In this document: one piece after another, positions 47,815-58,719 of the stretch | Layout: each line of letters starts with the position of its first letter | Numbering within the stretch: the first letter of the stretch is position 1 | Translations under genes and position numbers: made by a program | Notes under the pieces: generated by a model | Seen by the model: the letters and a program-made list of their open reading frames with translations, nothing else | Database searches by the model: none | Told to the model about the DNA's origin: nothing | NCBI GenBank assembly: GCA_027924645.1 | Contig: BSBN01000252.1 | Location: forward strand, 62,001-126,000 | Source of the DNA: Cunninghamia lanceolata | Taxonomy: Eukaryota > Streptophyta > Pinopsida > Cupressales > Cupressaceae | Reading direction: 5' to 3' | DNA length: 64,000 nt

Positions 47815-50304
47815 TTATACAAAAGCATGGACCATGGGAGTAGGATGGGGAAGATATGTAGGATAGTAGTGGAAGGGAGGGGAGATGGAGTTATACGGAA
47901 GTGTTGTGGAATGGAAGAGAACTATGACCAACAGTTGCACATACTGTGATAAACATTGAAGCTTATGATAGGCAAGTTGTGTGGGAAGCAATGGAGATTT
48001 TTTCTTGGTGGATGAATGATTTAGGAATTTAGGGACCCACATAGACTTAGTATTTTTCTAATTTTTTCTTGTCTTGTGGGATGGAGGAATTGGATACTTT
48101 TGGATGGAATGGGAGAAAGTGAATGGTTGGAATTCTTGAGAGGTGGATGCCTCATGTAACTTTAAGGCTTTTTGCTTGGGTAGCCAAACCATTTTTCTTT
48201 TAGATTTTACCTGTGAAGGTATGGGCTTGGGTATATGCGGCATTTGTGCAGCTTCAGAGGTAATTAGTTGTTGCTTGGGGACCCACACCTTTTTCAGTTT
48301 GGCATTAAGGTGTATGGGTGTATGTAGCTTTTGATATGGATAATTCTTTGATTCTTGGCTTTTGTATCCTAGGTCATGAGGACGCTTAGGATTTTTGACT
48401 TTATAGGTAGAGGCATCCAAATATTTGTTGTTGAATTCCCGTGGGATGGTGGAAGTTGGGTAGGTGGAAGCTCTTTGTTTAGACAACATGTACATTTGTT
48501 GGCCATGATTGGGATTGTTAGAGGATTTATAGATGGATGAATAAGGTGTTGGAAGAAGTGGTGGTAGGATGCACAAAGGGCTATTAGGAGTTAGAAGTAG
48601 TGGAGGTAGATTGGATGGTGGAAGGTGTATGGTCACATGCTTTTGACAATTGTAGGATGATGGAGGTGGAATGGCAACATATGTTTTGGGGATATGATAG
48701 GGTTTGCGATGGAAAGTGGTAGACTTAGGAAGAGGGGAGGAAGTACCAACATCTTGAGATTGATCACCTTGGGGTATGTATCCAAGGACATATGAATGAG
48801 GAGGAACATTGACATGGACAGGCTCCAAAATACCTTGTTCATGAAGGCCTAAGCCTTTACCTTGATAATTCATATGTTGGAGTATGTGGTGGACAGTGGG
48901 ATTATGTATAGGTGGAACACTTGACATGAGTTCCTTATTGGATGGAGAAGGTGAGATAGAGGATAATGGTTGTTGGTGTTCTAAGGAAGAACATTCATTC
49001 ATGAAGGTAGTGGGACCAAGGATATAGGATAACAGATTTGCAACTTGGTCAATAATGGATGGTGAAGGATCACTAGAATCTTGATCATCATTATCCTCTT
49101 AAGGATCTAAGTTATTGGGTTGATCATTCATGTGCACTTGGGAGGCAAGTGTCTCATCAGAGGAAGCGGAAGTTGTTGGATCATGGATGGGATTAGATGG
49201 AAGAGGGATAGAAGTAATGGAGGTTTCTTGCTCATGGATGGGTCTGGGATCAAGTTGTTCAAGGACATCTTCTTCATAGGGAATATCTTGATCATAGAAT
49301 AGATAAAGGTTATGGATGGGTTGGAGTTGGATTTCCTTCTCATGTATAGGATCAAGTTGCTCATGGATAGGTTCTTCATCAAACATAGTATCTTGATCAT
49401 AGAAAAGATAAAGGATATGCATGGGTTCGAATTGGATCTCTTACTCATGTATAGTTGTTGGGAGATGGATAGGATCAAGTGGCTCATGGAGAGGTTCATT
49501 ATTATGGATATCATATTGATCATGGAAAAGATACATGTTATGGATAGGTTGCATGAAAGTGATTTGATCTTGACTTAGACTAGGGCTTAATGTTTCCACA
49601 TGCTCTAAGGTGTTCTCTTGACATAACTCTTGGGTTGTTTGAATGAAAGTGGATAGCTTTTGACTTGGGTTCATGGTAGGAGACTCTTCAATAAGCTCAA
49701 GGGGTTGTGGATCACATGAAGGGGTTGTAGGATTTGACATGTTATTGGAAGAATCTTTTGTAAGGTCAAGGACCGGATTTTGGGGACATGGTTGACTCTC
49801 TGCTGGTAGTCCTTGGATCACATCCTTCGTAGCTGTATGGGTAGATGAATGAGGTAATGGATGAGTTGATTTGGTTTTCTCCATAGCTTTTCTTTTGCTG
49901 TATAAATTTGGAAAACATTTTTCCCACCACTCATCTGATTCTTTTTTGGTTGTCCATTTAGAGTTTGAGGAACTAGATGGCGGTTTTGGTGTAGAACCGG
50001 TATGTTTTGTGATATGTGTCTTAGAAGATAGTGAAGGAGGACTAGTAGATAGGGTGGTATATGATTTTCAACTTGAGGTGGTACTTGCCTTGTCAATAGT
50101 ATCATTAAGACGAGAAAAGAAGGTATGATTTTGGTGCGAGGTGTAGCTTGTACTGGTACGTTCAGCTTGCAAGATTGCCATTTCTTGTTGTAAGACTTGG
50201 ATTTGTTGAGCAATTGCTATATATTCTTGGGATGAGGGACCTAAGTTTATTTGCAATTGCAGATATTAGAGTGTTTGAGCAATATATTCTAATTGGTTTG
50301 CCAT
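47815..50304 (-). pseudogene. Long gag-position ORF of the array element: coiled coil, repeats, G-patch-like, WVPK repeats
   Basis: A single minus-strand frame runs from ATG 50304 (MANQLEYIAQTL) to 47815, about 830 codons, with only five internal stops (TAA near 50265, TGA near 50070, TAA near 49440 and 49098, TAG near 48058). Parts in order: a Gln-rich coiled coil (AQQIQVLQQEMAILQAE), a Ser/Thr/Pro-rich linker (WWEKCFPNLYSKRKAMEKTK), three repeats of about 35-41 residues with PIHNLYLFYDQD and EQLDPIHE, a G-patch-like HILQHMNYQGKGLGLHEQG, a Pro-rich segment, and three repeats with KKVWVPK, KMVWLPK and MWVPK. G-patch domains usually bind RNA or helicases. The frame follows the primer-binding site by about 1.6 kb. 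The function is unproven. Confidence 0.7.
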
Positions 50305-51921
50305 CTCTATAGAAATTGACACAAGACTAGAAAAGTTTACTGTGATAGATGTGCAGCTACAAATGTGCGGTTTCAAAATGTTTTTGTAAAATTTTTGACA
50401 CATTTTGCAGCTTTTTTTTAGTTTTTTTGGTTTGCAGGTTGGTCTTTTAATATGATTTTATCAATTTTTAGCAAGAAGACACAACAAACACATAATGATT
50501 TTAAGTTTTTTGAATTTTTTTGTAAATTTTGGACTCTTTTTGGACACAAACACAATTACAATCCTAAGCTGGTAAAGACAGTATTTGTCAGATCCCCTAG
50601 CTGTGTATATTCAAAGCATGTAGCTTTAGGATCTAGTAGCACCAGCTCTCCTCCATGGCACTCACTTCTTACACATACTAGATCCAGGTTTCCTTAGGCT
50701 CATCCCCCCATCGAACCTTAGGATTGTCCCTGCTACCTCTATTAAGAATCACATGAATTAGGGTTGCTTCAAAGGTCCCACCTTTTGCGCCAACAAATAG
50801 AGGATTTTGGTATACTAGACAATGGCTAAGTAGTCAAGGCAACCGTTCGAGTGGTTATACATGCAGTAGTGCTACTCTTCATTATGGAGTCTCCCAGCCT
50901 TCAAGGGTTTTGGGGGAGGTTGGTTGTCAGTGTAACACAGTAGCACTCGTTGTAGAAAGCTTTCGTCTCAAGCACAATTTATTTATAGTGGATTGGTAGG
51001 GCTTGGCTTTAGCCTATTACCACATAGGGTTGTTCCCACTTGGATAGGTGGGCATCCAAGGGCATGCCACTCTAAAAGTTATACATGAAAAATGACATGT
51101 CTAGCATTCTGGTCACCCAGTAAAGGGGAGAGCATAAGCCTATTATCATTCAGAAGACACAGTAAATAGTGGTTTATCCAATCCTATTTAAAATGAGAAA
51201 AACTATATGCGTTATTCTACTTGAGCACTCACACAGTTGTTAACTTTGAAGTGATTAAAACATAGCAATGGTTCTTTCCTTTGTAAGATAGCAATATTCT
51301 TAACTAAAAGAGATAGCAATATGGCAAAGATAGCAATGATTTTCGTTACTACCCTCCTAGTTAAGAACTATGTGAGATTTGCATGCACACATTTTTTTTA
51401 CTTTTCCTCCTAGTTAATCTATGATGCGTGTTTTAAGGAAAATGAAACTATCCAACTCTTAAACCTACACAAAAATTAGAAAATTAATCCTGCAACACGA
51501 GTGTTAGCATTAGAAAACCTACAAGAAATCCCTAGACGACTCCTGAAATCATATGCGCAGCTTAAGAGACTGAATACGTAGAAATAGTACTCGAAAGCGC
51601 ATAAATTACAAATGTGCAGGAGAATGGGTTATAAGCACAAAAAGAAAGAATGTGTGTGCAAAAAAGGTATAAGCACTGTAGAATAAGTCAAATGTGTAGC
51701 TTATTGGAATAGATGCACCGAAGAATTGCATGCACCGAAACAGATGTCAAAAGCATAGCTTTTGATGGTATATGCACTAAAATAACATATGCATTGAAAC
51801 AGGGATCAAATGCACTGTAGGATTGCTTGTATGCGCCGAATGAACCTGTGCAGAGACTGTATGGAGCCTGTACAGAACCTGTCACTCAAGAACTCAGTTT
51901 TGGATTAGATTTGGGGCAAGC
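50305..51921 (-). other. 5' leader of the large array element, no gene
   Basis: About 1.6 kb between the primer-binding site and the long ORF. No coding frame was recognised. It contains T-rich runs (near 50400) and the recurrent short theme ATGCAC(T/C)G(A/T)A around 51710-51860 (GATGCACCGAAGAATTGCA and similar at 30-45 bp spacing). Confidence 0.5.
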
Positions 51922-51939
51922 GCCCCACGGTGGGTGCCA
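51922..51939 (-). other. Primer-binding site of the large array element
   Basis: The minus strand reads TGGCACCCACCGTGGGGC, four bases inside LTR 3. It is the TGGCGCCC... type used by plant gypsy elements with one G to A change; i1 keeps the unmutated start TGGCGCCCACC. Confidence 0.8.
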
Positions 51940-51943
51940 GAAA

Positions 51944-53344
51944 TGTTATAGGGAAAATTGGATAATATTAAAATGAATATATAAACCCAATAACTTTAAT
52001 GGAATATGCAAATAACAAAGAATAAAATAAGTAAACAACTTACAGTGCTATGTTACCTCACAACTTCCATTATTCACCTATTCTCAATCGATATTTGGTG
52101 ATGAATATAGCCCTCAGGAAGCTTGCTTCCTTGCTTCATTCTTCAAGATGGCCATGGAGAAATGGCTAGGATACTTCTTACAGTGAAGATGAACTTCAAA
52201 TACAAAGGAGGATGATCACAAGCTATAGATTAATATGGAATGATATGGTGCACTGATAATTCTGTAGAGTAACGATATGGAAAGCTTAGATTCTTGAAAT
52301 GGAAGAATAGAGCTATATATATAGAGTTGTGAGAGAGAAGATCAACGGTGTAGAAGAAATAAGAATATCAATGGTTGAGAATGGTTGAGAGAACGTGCAC
52401 AAATAGAAGAAAGACATGTGTCAAAGAAAAGCTATTTAGTTTGAGTTAACTGCTTTCATGACAGAGATAAGATGATTTTCTAAATTAGAATGATTTATTC
52501 TAATTTAAGAGTTGTTGATAAAAACAAGGTTGTTTTAACTCAGTTAACTCGACTCGTGATTTGCTTTTGCATGATTTTTAGAGGAAGATTTATTTTTAGA
52601 AGAAAATGATATAGATAAGAGTGGATGAAATATAAATTAAATAAATAAAATTTATTTCATTTATGTGCATAATGAATAAAGAAATAAAATAGTTAATTTT
52701 ATTTATTTTTAGAAGAAGGATGCAATAATTAAATAATTTAAAATTATTTAATCATTTGATGGAAAATAGAAGAATAAGGAAATTAATTAAATAAATAGAA
52801 TTTATTTAATTAATTATGGAGAGGGAAGAAGATTTAATAAGATAAGATTTGATTTGATTTTTTGATAAAAGAGGAAATGAAAGGAGATAAGATAGGATTT
52901 AAAAAGATAGAAAGAGATTTGATTTGTTCCTTTAAAGGAAATAAATCTTAAAAAGATGAGAGGAATAATAGATGAAATATCTAATTAAATAAATTAATTA
53001 GATATGCATGAGTTGCAATTTTAGAAAAAAAGCAAGAAGATATTTGTAGGATAAGAAAGCAAATTAAATAAATAAATTTAAATGATTTATATAAATTTAG
53101 AAGAATGCATGACTTAATTAAATAATTAGAAATTATTTAATTGTTTGGAAGAAATAAATTAAATAAAGGATTTTATTTAATTTTGACTTTAGAAGAAGTA
53201 ATTAAATATTTTTTATATTTAATTAACCTAGAGGAATATGAATCAAATAAATAAATTCATTTATTTATTGATAGAGGAAATAGACTTAAATAAATATTAA
53301 AAATATTTATTTGGACAGAGTCATGCCATTTTTAGGTGTTTACA
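51944..53344 (-). repeat. LTR 3 of the array (inner right)
   Basis: 1,401 bp, TGTTATAGGG to GTGTTTACA. It is the most diverged copy and lacks about 91 bp between two AAATAAATTTA direct repeats near 53070. It shares inner-type variants with LTR 2. Confidence 0.95.
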
Positions 53345-53468
53345 TTTTACCCCTCTTTGAAGCAATGTGTTTTATCACATTGTTTCAAAGAATAAGATTG
53401 TCTGAAAATAATACATGCCTCAGTTTGCCCCTTGTACAAGTTTAACGACATGAGGTGGGTGCCAGAAA
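53345..53468 (-). other. Minimal internal segment i2
   Basis: 124 bp, the same structure and junction (GTTTAACGACA joined to TGAGGTGGG) as i1 at 43645-43768, with about eight substitutions. Confidence 0.9.
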
Positions 53469-54958
53469 TGTTATCAGGAAAAAGTGGTATATATCAAAAT
53501 GAATTATAAACCCAATAACTCAATGGACTATGCAAGTAACAAAGTTTTAAAACAAATAAATCAACTTACAGTGCTTTATTACCTCACAGCTTCTATTGCT
53601 CGCCTATTCTCGATCGATCTTTGGTGATGAATATAGCCCTCAGAAAGCTTGCTTCCTTGCTTTGTTCTTCAAGAAGGCGATGGAGAAATGGCTAGGATAC
53701 TTCTTGCAATGAAGATGACCTTCAAATACAAAGGAGGATGATCACAAGCTATAGATTGATATGGAATGATATGGTGCACTGATAATTCTGCAGACTAACC
53801 ATATGGAAAGCTTAGATTCTTGAAATGGAAGAATAGAGCTATATTTATAGAGTTGTGAGAGTGAAGATCAATAGTGTAGAAGAAATAAGAAGATCAATGG
53901 TTGAGAATGGTTGAGAGAACGTGCACAAATAGAAGAAAGACATGTGTCAAAGAAAAGTTGTTTAGTTTGAGTTAACTGCTTTCATGACAGAGATAAGGTT
54001 TGATTTTCTAAATTAGAATGATTTATTATAATTTAAGAGTTGTTGATAAAAACAAGGTTGTTTTAACTCAGTTAACTCGACTCATGATTTGCTTTTGCAT
54101 GATTTTTAGAGGAAGATTTATTTTTAGAAGAAAATGATATAGATAAGAGTGGATGAAATATAAATTAAATAAATAAAATTTATTTAATTTATGTGCATCA
54201 TGAATAAATAAATAAAATATTTATTTTTATTTATTTTTAGAAGAAGGATGCAATAATTAAATAATTTAAAATTATTTAATCATTTGATGGAAAATAGAAG
54301 AGCAAAGAAATTAATTAAATAAATAGAATTTATTTAATTAATTATGCAGAGGGAAGAAGATTTAATAAGATAAGATTTGATTTGATTTTTTGATAAAAGA
54401 GGAAATGAAAGGAGATAAGATATGATTTAAAAAGATAGAAAGAGATTTGATTTTTTGCTTTAAAGAAAATAAATCCTAAAAAGATGAGAGGAATAATAGA
54501 TGAAATATCTAATTAAATAAATAAATTAGATATGCATGATTTGCAATTTTAAAAAAAAAGCAAGAAGATATTTGTAGGATAAGAAAGCAAATTAAATAAA
54601 TAAATTTATTTAATTCATTTTGTGCAAGATAGAAGAATAAATAAAATATTTTATTATATTTTATTTTGTTTAGAGACTACGAGGATTTAAATAAATTTAA
54701 ATGATTTATTTAAATTTGGAAGAATGCATGACTAAATAATTAGAAATTATTTAATTGTTTGGAAGAAATAAATTAAATAAAGGATTTTATTTAATTTTGA
54801 CTTTAGAAGAAGTAATTAAATATTTTTTATATTTAATTAACTTAGAGGAATATGAATCAAATAAATATATTTATTTATTTATTGATAGAGGAAATAGACT
54901 TAAATAAATATTAAAAATATTTATTTGGACAGAGTCATGTCATTTTTAGGTGTATACA
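53469..54958 (-). repeat. LTR 4 of the array (outer right, 5' LTR)
   Basis: 1,490 bp, TGTTATCAGG to GTGTATACA, followed by the duplication ATTGG. It shares outer-type variants with LTR 1 and has a minus-strand TATA box at 53849-53842. As the outermost 5' LTR it would have started a full-array transcript. Confidence 0.95.
53842..53849 (-). promoter_or_regulatory. TATA box of array 5' LTR
   Basis: TATAAATA on the minus strand, about 1.1 kb into the LTR from its U3 edge, downstream of the palindrome series. The other LTRs have a similar sequence at the same place. Confidence 0.5.
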
Positions 54959-54963
54959 ATTGG

Positions 54964-55060
54964 TAGTATATTTAGTCATTTATTTAGTCACTAATTTCCG
55001 TCCATTGGTAGTAGATTTGGTCATTTTAATCATTATTTTTCTGTCAATTGGTCATATATA
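54964..55060 (+). repeat. TTTAGTCAT / TTGGTAGTATA repeat block (right part)
   Basis: Directly after the ATTGG duplication the host repeat resumes (TAGTATATTTAGTCATTTA, CCATTGGTAGTAGATTTGG). Joined to the left part at 42172 it makes one continuous repeat of about 450 bp, confirming that the array landed inside it. Confidence 0.75.
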
Positions 55061-55111
55061 AACAACTAGTACATGATAAACATCAACTATGCCATTTTTT
55101 GTTGATAAACT

Positions 55112-55302
55112 TCAACAAATCTGGTAAAAGGATTGAAACAACAATGCTGGAAAATAATTCACTATATATTCAAACTATATATAAAATATGTTACAAAGAA
55201 CTAGTTTATCAACAAATTTGCTCAAAAGATTGAAACAACAATGCTAGAAAATAATTTACTGTATATTCAAACTGTATATAAAATATGTTACAAAGAACTC
55301 TA
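55112..55302 (+). repeat. 97-bp tandem duplication
   Basis: The segment GATTGAAACAACAATGCT ... TATGTTACAAAGAACT occurs at 55131 and again at 55228 with few changes, a period of 97 bp. The second copy runs into CTATATATAGAG. No coding role is seen. Confidence 0.8.
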
Positions 55303-56029
55303 TATATAGAGTTTTCAAGACAAAATATTTCTGCAGCAAACTGTTGATTTATTATGCTTTTAAAACTGAAAAAAACTAAAACTAAAGCTAAAAATCTATC
55401 GGTGTGAATGCATGTCTTCAGTGATGCCATTGTTGCACATGGGGTGGACTGTAAATGCATCTAGAAGGCATTGGTTTTGCATTTTCTCCTTGCTCTGTAC
55501 CTGTCCACAATCAAAAAACTCAAAATTTGTTAATATTTTTAAAAGATTTATGAAACTTTGAAATATGAAAAACAAAGTGGGATGATAAGGAATTTTACAA
55601 CAATATAGGCATATATTATGAAACTATTCAAGAAGAAATACTTGTAACCATGTATCATCACCCATCATGATCACGCATCTTCCATTCTTAATTAGCTGCA
55701 AATCAATGAAAACTATAGTTTCTACAATCAGTATTCCACCTATCTTTTGAGAGAGAACTGTGGATCAGCTCAACAAAAATAACAGAACAAGCTTGTAAAT
55801 TAAAAAAATGGCCCATGGACATTTTGTCAAATAGTTAGAAGGTTATGTAGATTAATCAATATTTCTGAATATTAAAATTAGAACAACTACTGCTCACTTC
55901 TAGATCTTATACATTTTAACAAACACTTGGTATGTAGATAAAAACATATGGACATTTAATATTATGTACATTTCTTTAAGAATACATAAAACTGCAATCA
56001 TGACATTTAAGAAAATAGTTCGCAACATA
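55303..56029. other. Noncoding stretch, nothing recognised
   Basis: No credible frame. A minus-strand stretch (55460-55209) overlaps the tandem duplication and has no family resemblance. Confidence 0.4.
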
Positions 56030-56085
56030 TGTATAATCACATGTATTTAACTTGTACATATGGACAAAATGGATTTAGAAACTTT

Positions 56086-56400
56086 CAAGCAAATGCAATA
56101 GGTAGGTCTAAAGCCAAATTCCACAACCTTTGCCAGCATCCTCCCTGTCTGTGCCAAAATGGGAGCTTTACAACAGGGTATGGACATCCATCAAAGCATA
56201 ATGGAAGGGGGATTTTTCTCATAAATTATAGTTGGAAATGCTCTGGTAGACATGTATGCAAAATGTGGAAGTATAGACAAGGCACATGACCTGTTTGACA
56301 AAATGCCTCAAAGAAATGTGGTCTCATGGAATGCTATGATTGCAGGATATGCACAAAATGGATTTTGCAAGGATGCTATGTATTATCGGTGGGACCCTAT
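56086..56400 (+). pseudogene. PLS-type PPR pseudogene fragment 1
   Basis: One plus frame reads TFKQMQ, then LKPNSTTFASILPVCAKMGA, MDIHQSIMEGGF, IVGNALVDMYAKCGSIDKAH, DLFDKMPQRNVVSWNAMIAG and YAQNGFCKDA, with a TAG near 56104 and a TAA near 56220. This is one P-L-S triplet of a plant pentatricopeptide-repeat protein of the PLS subfamily, which acts in organelle RNA editing or processing. It breaks off at about 56385, where an unrelated ATCGGTGGGA-type repeat begins. No start codon or organelle target peptide is visible. Confidence 0.85.
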
Positions 56401-56650
56401 GACTTTGGTGAGACTCCGATTATGGTCTCTTTGACAGCCCAATGGCAAGTGTGTGCACAGGGTAAATATAGGAAAGTCCATATCGGCAGGAGTTATCTAT
56501 TCGGTGGGACTCACTTTATGGTCTCTTCAAAATGCCGATAAGGCAGAAAAATACATATCGGTGGGAGTCGTCTATTCAGTGGGACTCACTTGATGCTCTC
56601 TTCGAAATGCCAATGTCGGCAGGACCTTGAGGAGAAAAATAGGATTGGCT
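56386..56650 (+). repeat. 75-bp tandem repeat block inside the PPR remnant
   Basis: Two adjacent units start TATCGGCAGGAG at 56481 and TATCGGTGGGAG at 56556 (75 bp apart), each followed by TATTCGGTGGGACTCAC or close and ending in AAATGCC. A weaker first unit starts at 56388. It separates two PPR pieces and is probably an insertion. No coding frame. Confidence 0.7.
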
Positions 56651-56659
56651 ACACAATTG

Positions 56660-57290
56660 ATGTTAGACATGTTAAGGCATTAAAAACTTTCAAGCAAATG
56701 CAATTGAATATACATATATAGAGAGATGTATGTGGAAGCATAGACAAGGCATGTGAACTATTTGACAAAATCCCTGAAAGAAATGTGGTCTAATAGACTG
56801 CAATGATTACATGATATGTACAAAATGGATTTGTTGAAAAGGCTTTAGAAACTTTCATGCAAATGAAATTGGTAAGTGTAAAGCTAGATTCCACAACCTT
56901 TGCTAGCATCCTCTTTTCTTGTATCAAAATGGTAAGCTTTGGAATAGGGTATGGACATCCATCAAGGCATAATAGAAGGCAAATTTTTGTCAGATATTAT
57001 AGTTGGAAATGCTTTGATAGACATATATGAAAAATGTGGAAGCACAGACAAGGCACACAAACTGTTTGACAAAATGCCTCAAAGAGATGTCATCTCATGG
57101 AATGCAATGATTGCAGGATTGCATAAAATGGATTTGTTGAACAGGGTTTAGAAACTTTCAAGCAAATGCAATTTACAGTTGTAAATCCAAATTCCACAAC
57201 CTTTGCCAGCATCCTCCTTGCCTATGCCCAAATGGGAGCTTTGGAATAGGGTATGGACATCCTTCAAAGCATAATGGTCATAGGATACAT
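56660..57290 (+). pseudogene. PLS-type PPR pseudogene fragment 2
   Basis: Readable in plus frames: CGSIDKACELFDKIPERNVV, a TAA and a TAG, FVEKALETFMQMKL, LDSTTFASILFSCIKMV, then MDIHQGIIEGKFLSDIIVG, NALIDIYEKCGSTDKAHKLF, DKMPQRDVISWNAMIAG, and after a frame change LETFKQMQF, NSTTFASILLAYAQMGALE. The phrase GGGTATGGACATCC recurs at about 56949 and 57249, 300 bp apart, one P-L-S triplet of about 100 codons. Broken by stops and frameshifts. Confidence 0.85.
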
Positions 57291-57299
57291 CAACATTGG

Positions 57300-58715
57300 T
57301 TTCTTTTGGTGTCTCATTCTTTGTAGTACCCACCTAACTATTTGAGCTTCCTGAACAATGTCTTTCTATGCTACAGTACCAAGGGCCTGGGGTAAAAAGT
57401 AGTTTAGTCATTGAAGGAGGCAACATCTAATTTTGGAGGACTATCCTAGTTCAAGTTTCTTCATAGGATTGTCATAAATACTGTAACAACCATGAGGGCA
57501 TGGGCGCTATTTGGAATATTTCTGACAATGCTTGAAGTGAAGTGACAAGAAGTAGACCCTATCACAAACCTAGAAGGCCCAATACTATGACAACAATCTC
57601 AAGAAAGTTCTAATGCAAAGATGAAAATCAGTCCCCCATAAATAAGTCCTAAAATTTCCACCCCAAGTGTAATCAATAGTGAGACAACAACATGATTTAG
57701 TCAAGCATATGTAATCACCACTAGTGTGGGGGTAGTCATAAAACTCCATGGACACTATTGTCATGGACTATCATATTAAAATAGGCATTAAATCTTGTGA
57801 TAGTCACATTTGTATGCAGCCAAAGTACCTCCATAACAATCATATATGAATGATTGTTGTACTTATAAGATCATGAGATCCCCACAAAGAGGAATGCTAA
57901 AGATTGCTATATCCATTTATTCAAAGCAAAGTGCTAGTGGAGACACCCACTCATCACCCTAAGATGCGAAACATAGTCAAATAGTAATTACAGTCATCAC
58001 TGTCATTTCATTTTCCTTCTGTCTCTCTCCCACCTTCATGATCTTCCAAATCATAGTTATTATCCAAGAAGGTTGGTCTAAAACTTGATATCAATGATGT
58101 TGATATTTTTTCCATTAGAAGATTTCAGAGCTATGAATGTTCCATTTAGGCACTTCAAGATGAGGGTGGATGTCTCAAAGGATGTCACACATTGATCAGA
58201 CCACAAGGAGGTTAAACACCTAGAACTTAAGATTTAAAAGGCATTTCCTAGATCAACATAGTGTACAATAATTGATCGTGGAAGTTAGAGATTGCATATG
58301 GAAGAAGGAAACATCTATAATCTCATGTGGGTAGGATGGAAGAGCACAAAAATAAAACTGTCATGACAGTTAGAAGATCACTAAAAGCTCTTTTTAGAGA
58401 ATGTCATCTTGGTGTGAGTCTAGTTTTATGCGAAATTGTGTAAAGGTTCCATTACAATGAAAATTATAATATGGGCTACCAAGTATGAGCTATCACCTCA
58501 ACTCAAATTTGTTTATTCATTACATCTATTGTTCCCAATATGGAGGCCTTATTATGGGCCTGTCCTCTATATATTCTAGAAAGAAACAATAATGATAAGG
58601 ATGTCCCAGTGCTGGTGCTAAGCCTAAAGATCTTGCAAAGTTTGCAAAGCCTGCTACTCAAGGTTCTATGGTGATTATTGGCATGAATGAAAGCTAAACC
58701 CCTAAAAGGACACCA
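57300..58715. other. Noncoding stretch between PPR fragments
   Basis: About 1.4 kb with no credible frame or element ends. It separates PPR fragments that resemble each other closely, so it may be an insertion or an eroded intron or spacer. Confidence 0.4.
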
Positions 58716-58719
58716 AACA

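Larger units (their letters stand above)
42168..54963 (-). mobile_element. Tandem LTR array (LTR-i-LTR-I-LTR-i-LTR), one insertion
   Basis: Four LTRs (42173-43644, 43769-45264, 51944-53344, 53469-54958) are joined through two 124-bp minimal internals and one 6,679-bp internal. The whole is flanked by ATTGG at 42168-42172 and 54959-54963; no duplication surrounds the inner LTRs. Orientation is minus: the polypurine tract AAAGAGGGGCAAAA lies right of the first and second LTRs, and the primer-binding site lies left of the second, third and fourth. No RT, integrase or protease is recognisable, so it is a non-autonomous LARD-like element that would need proteins from elsewhere. Shared variants pair LTR 1 with 4 and LTR 2 with 3. 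Confidence 0.9.
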
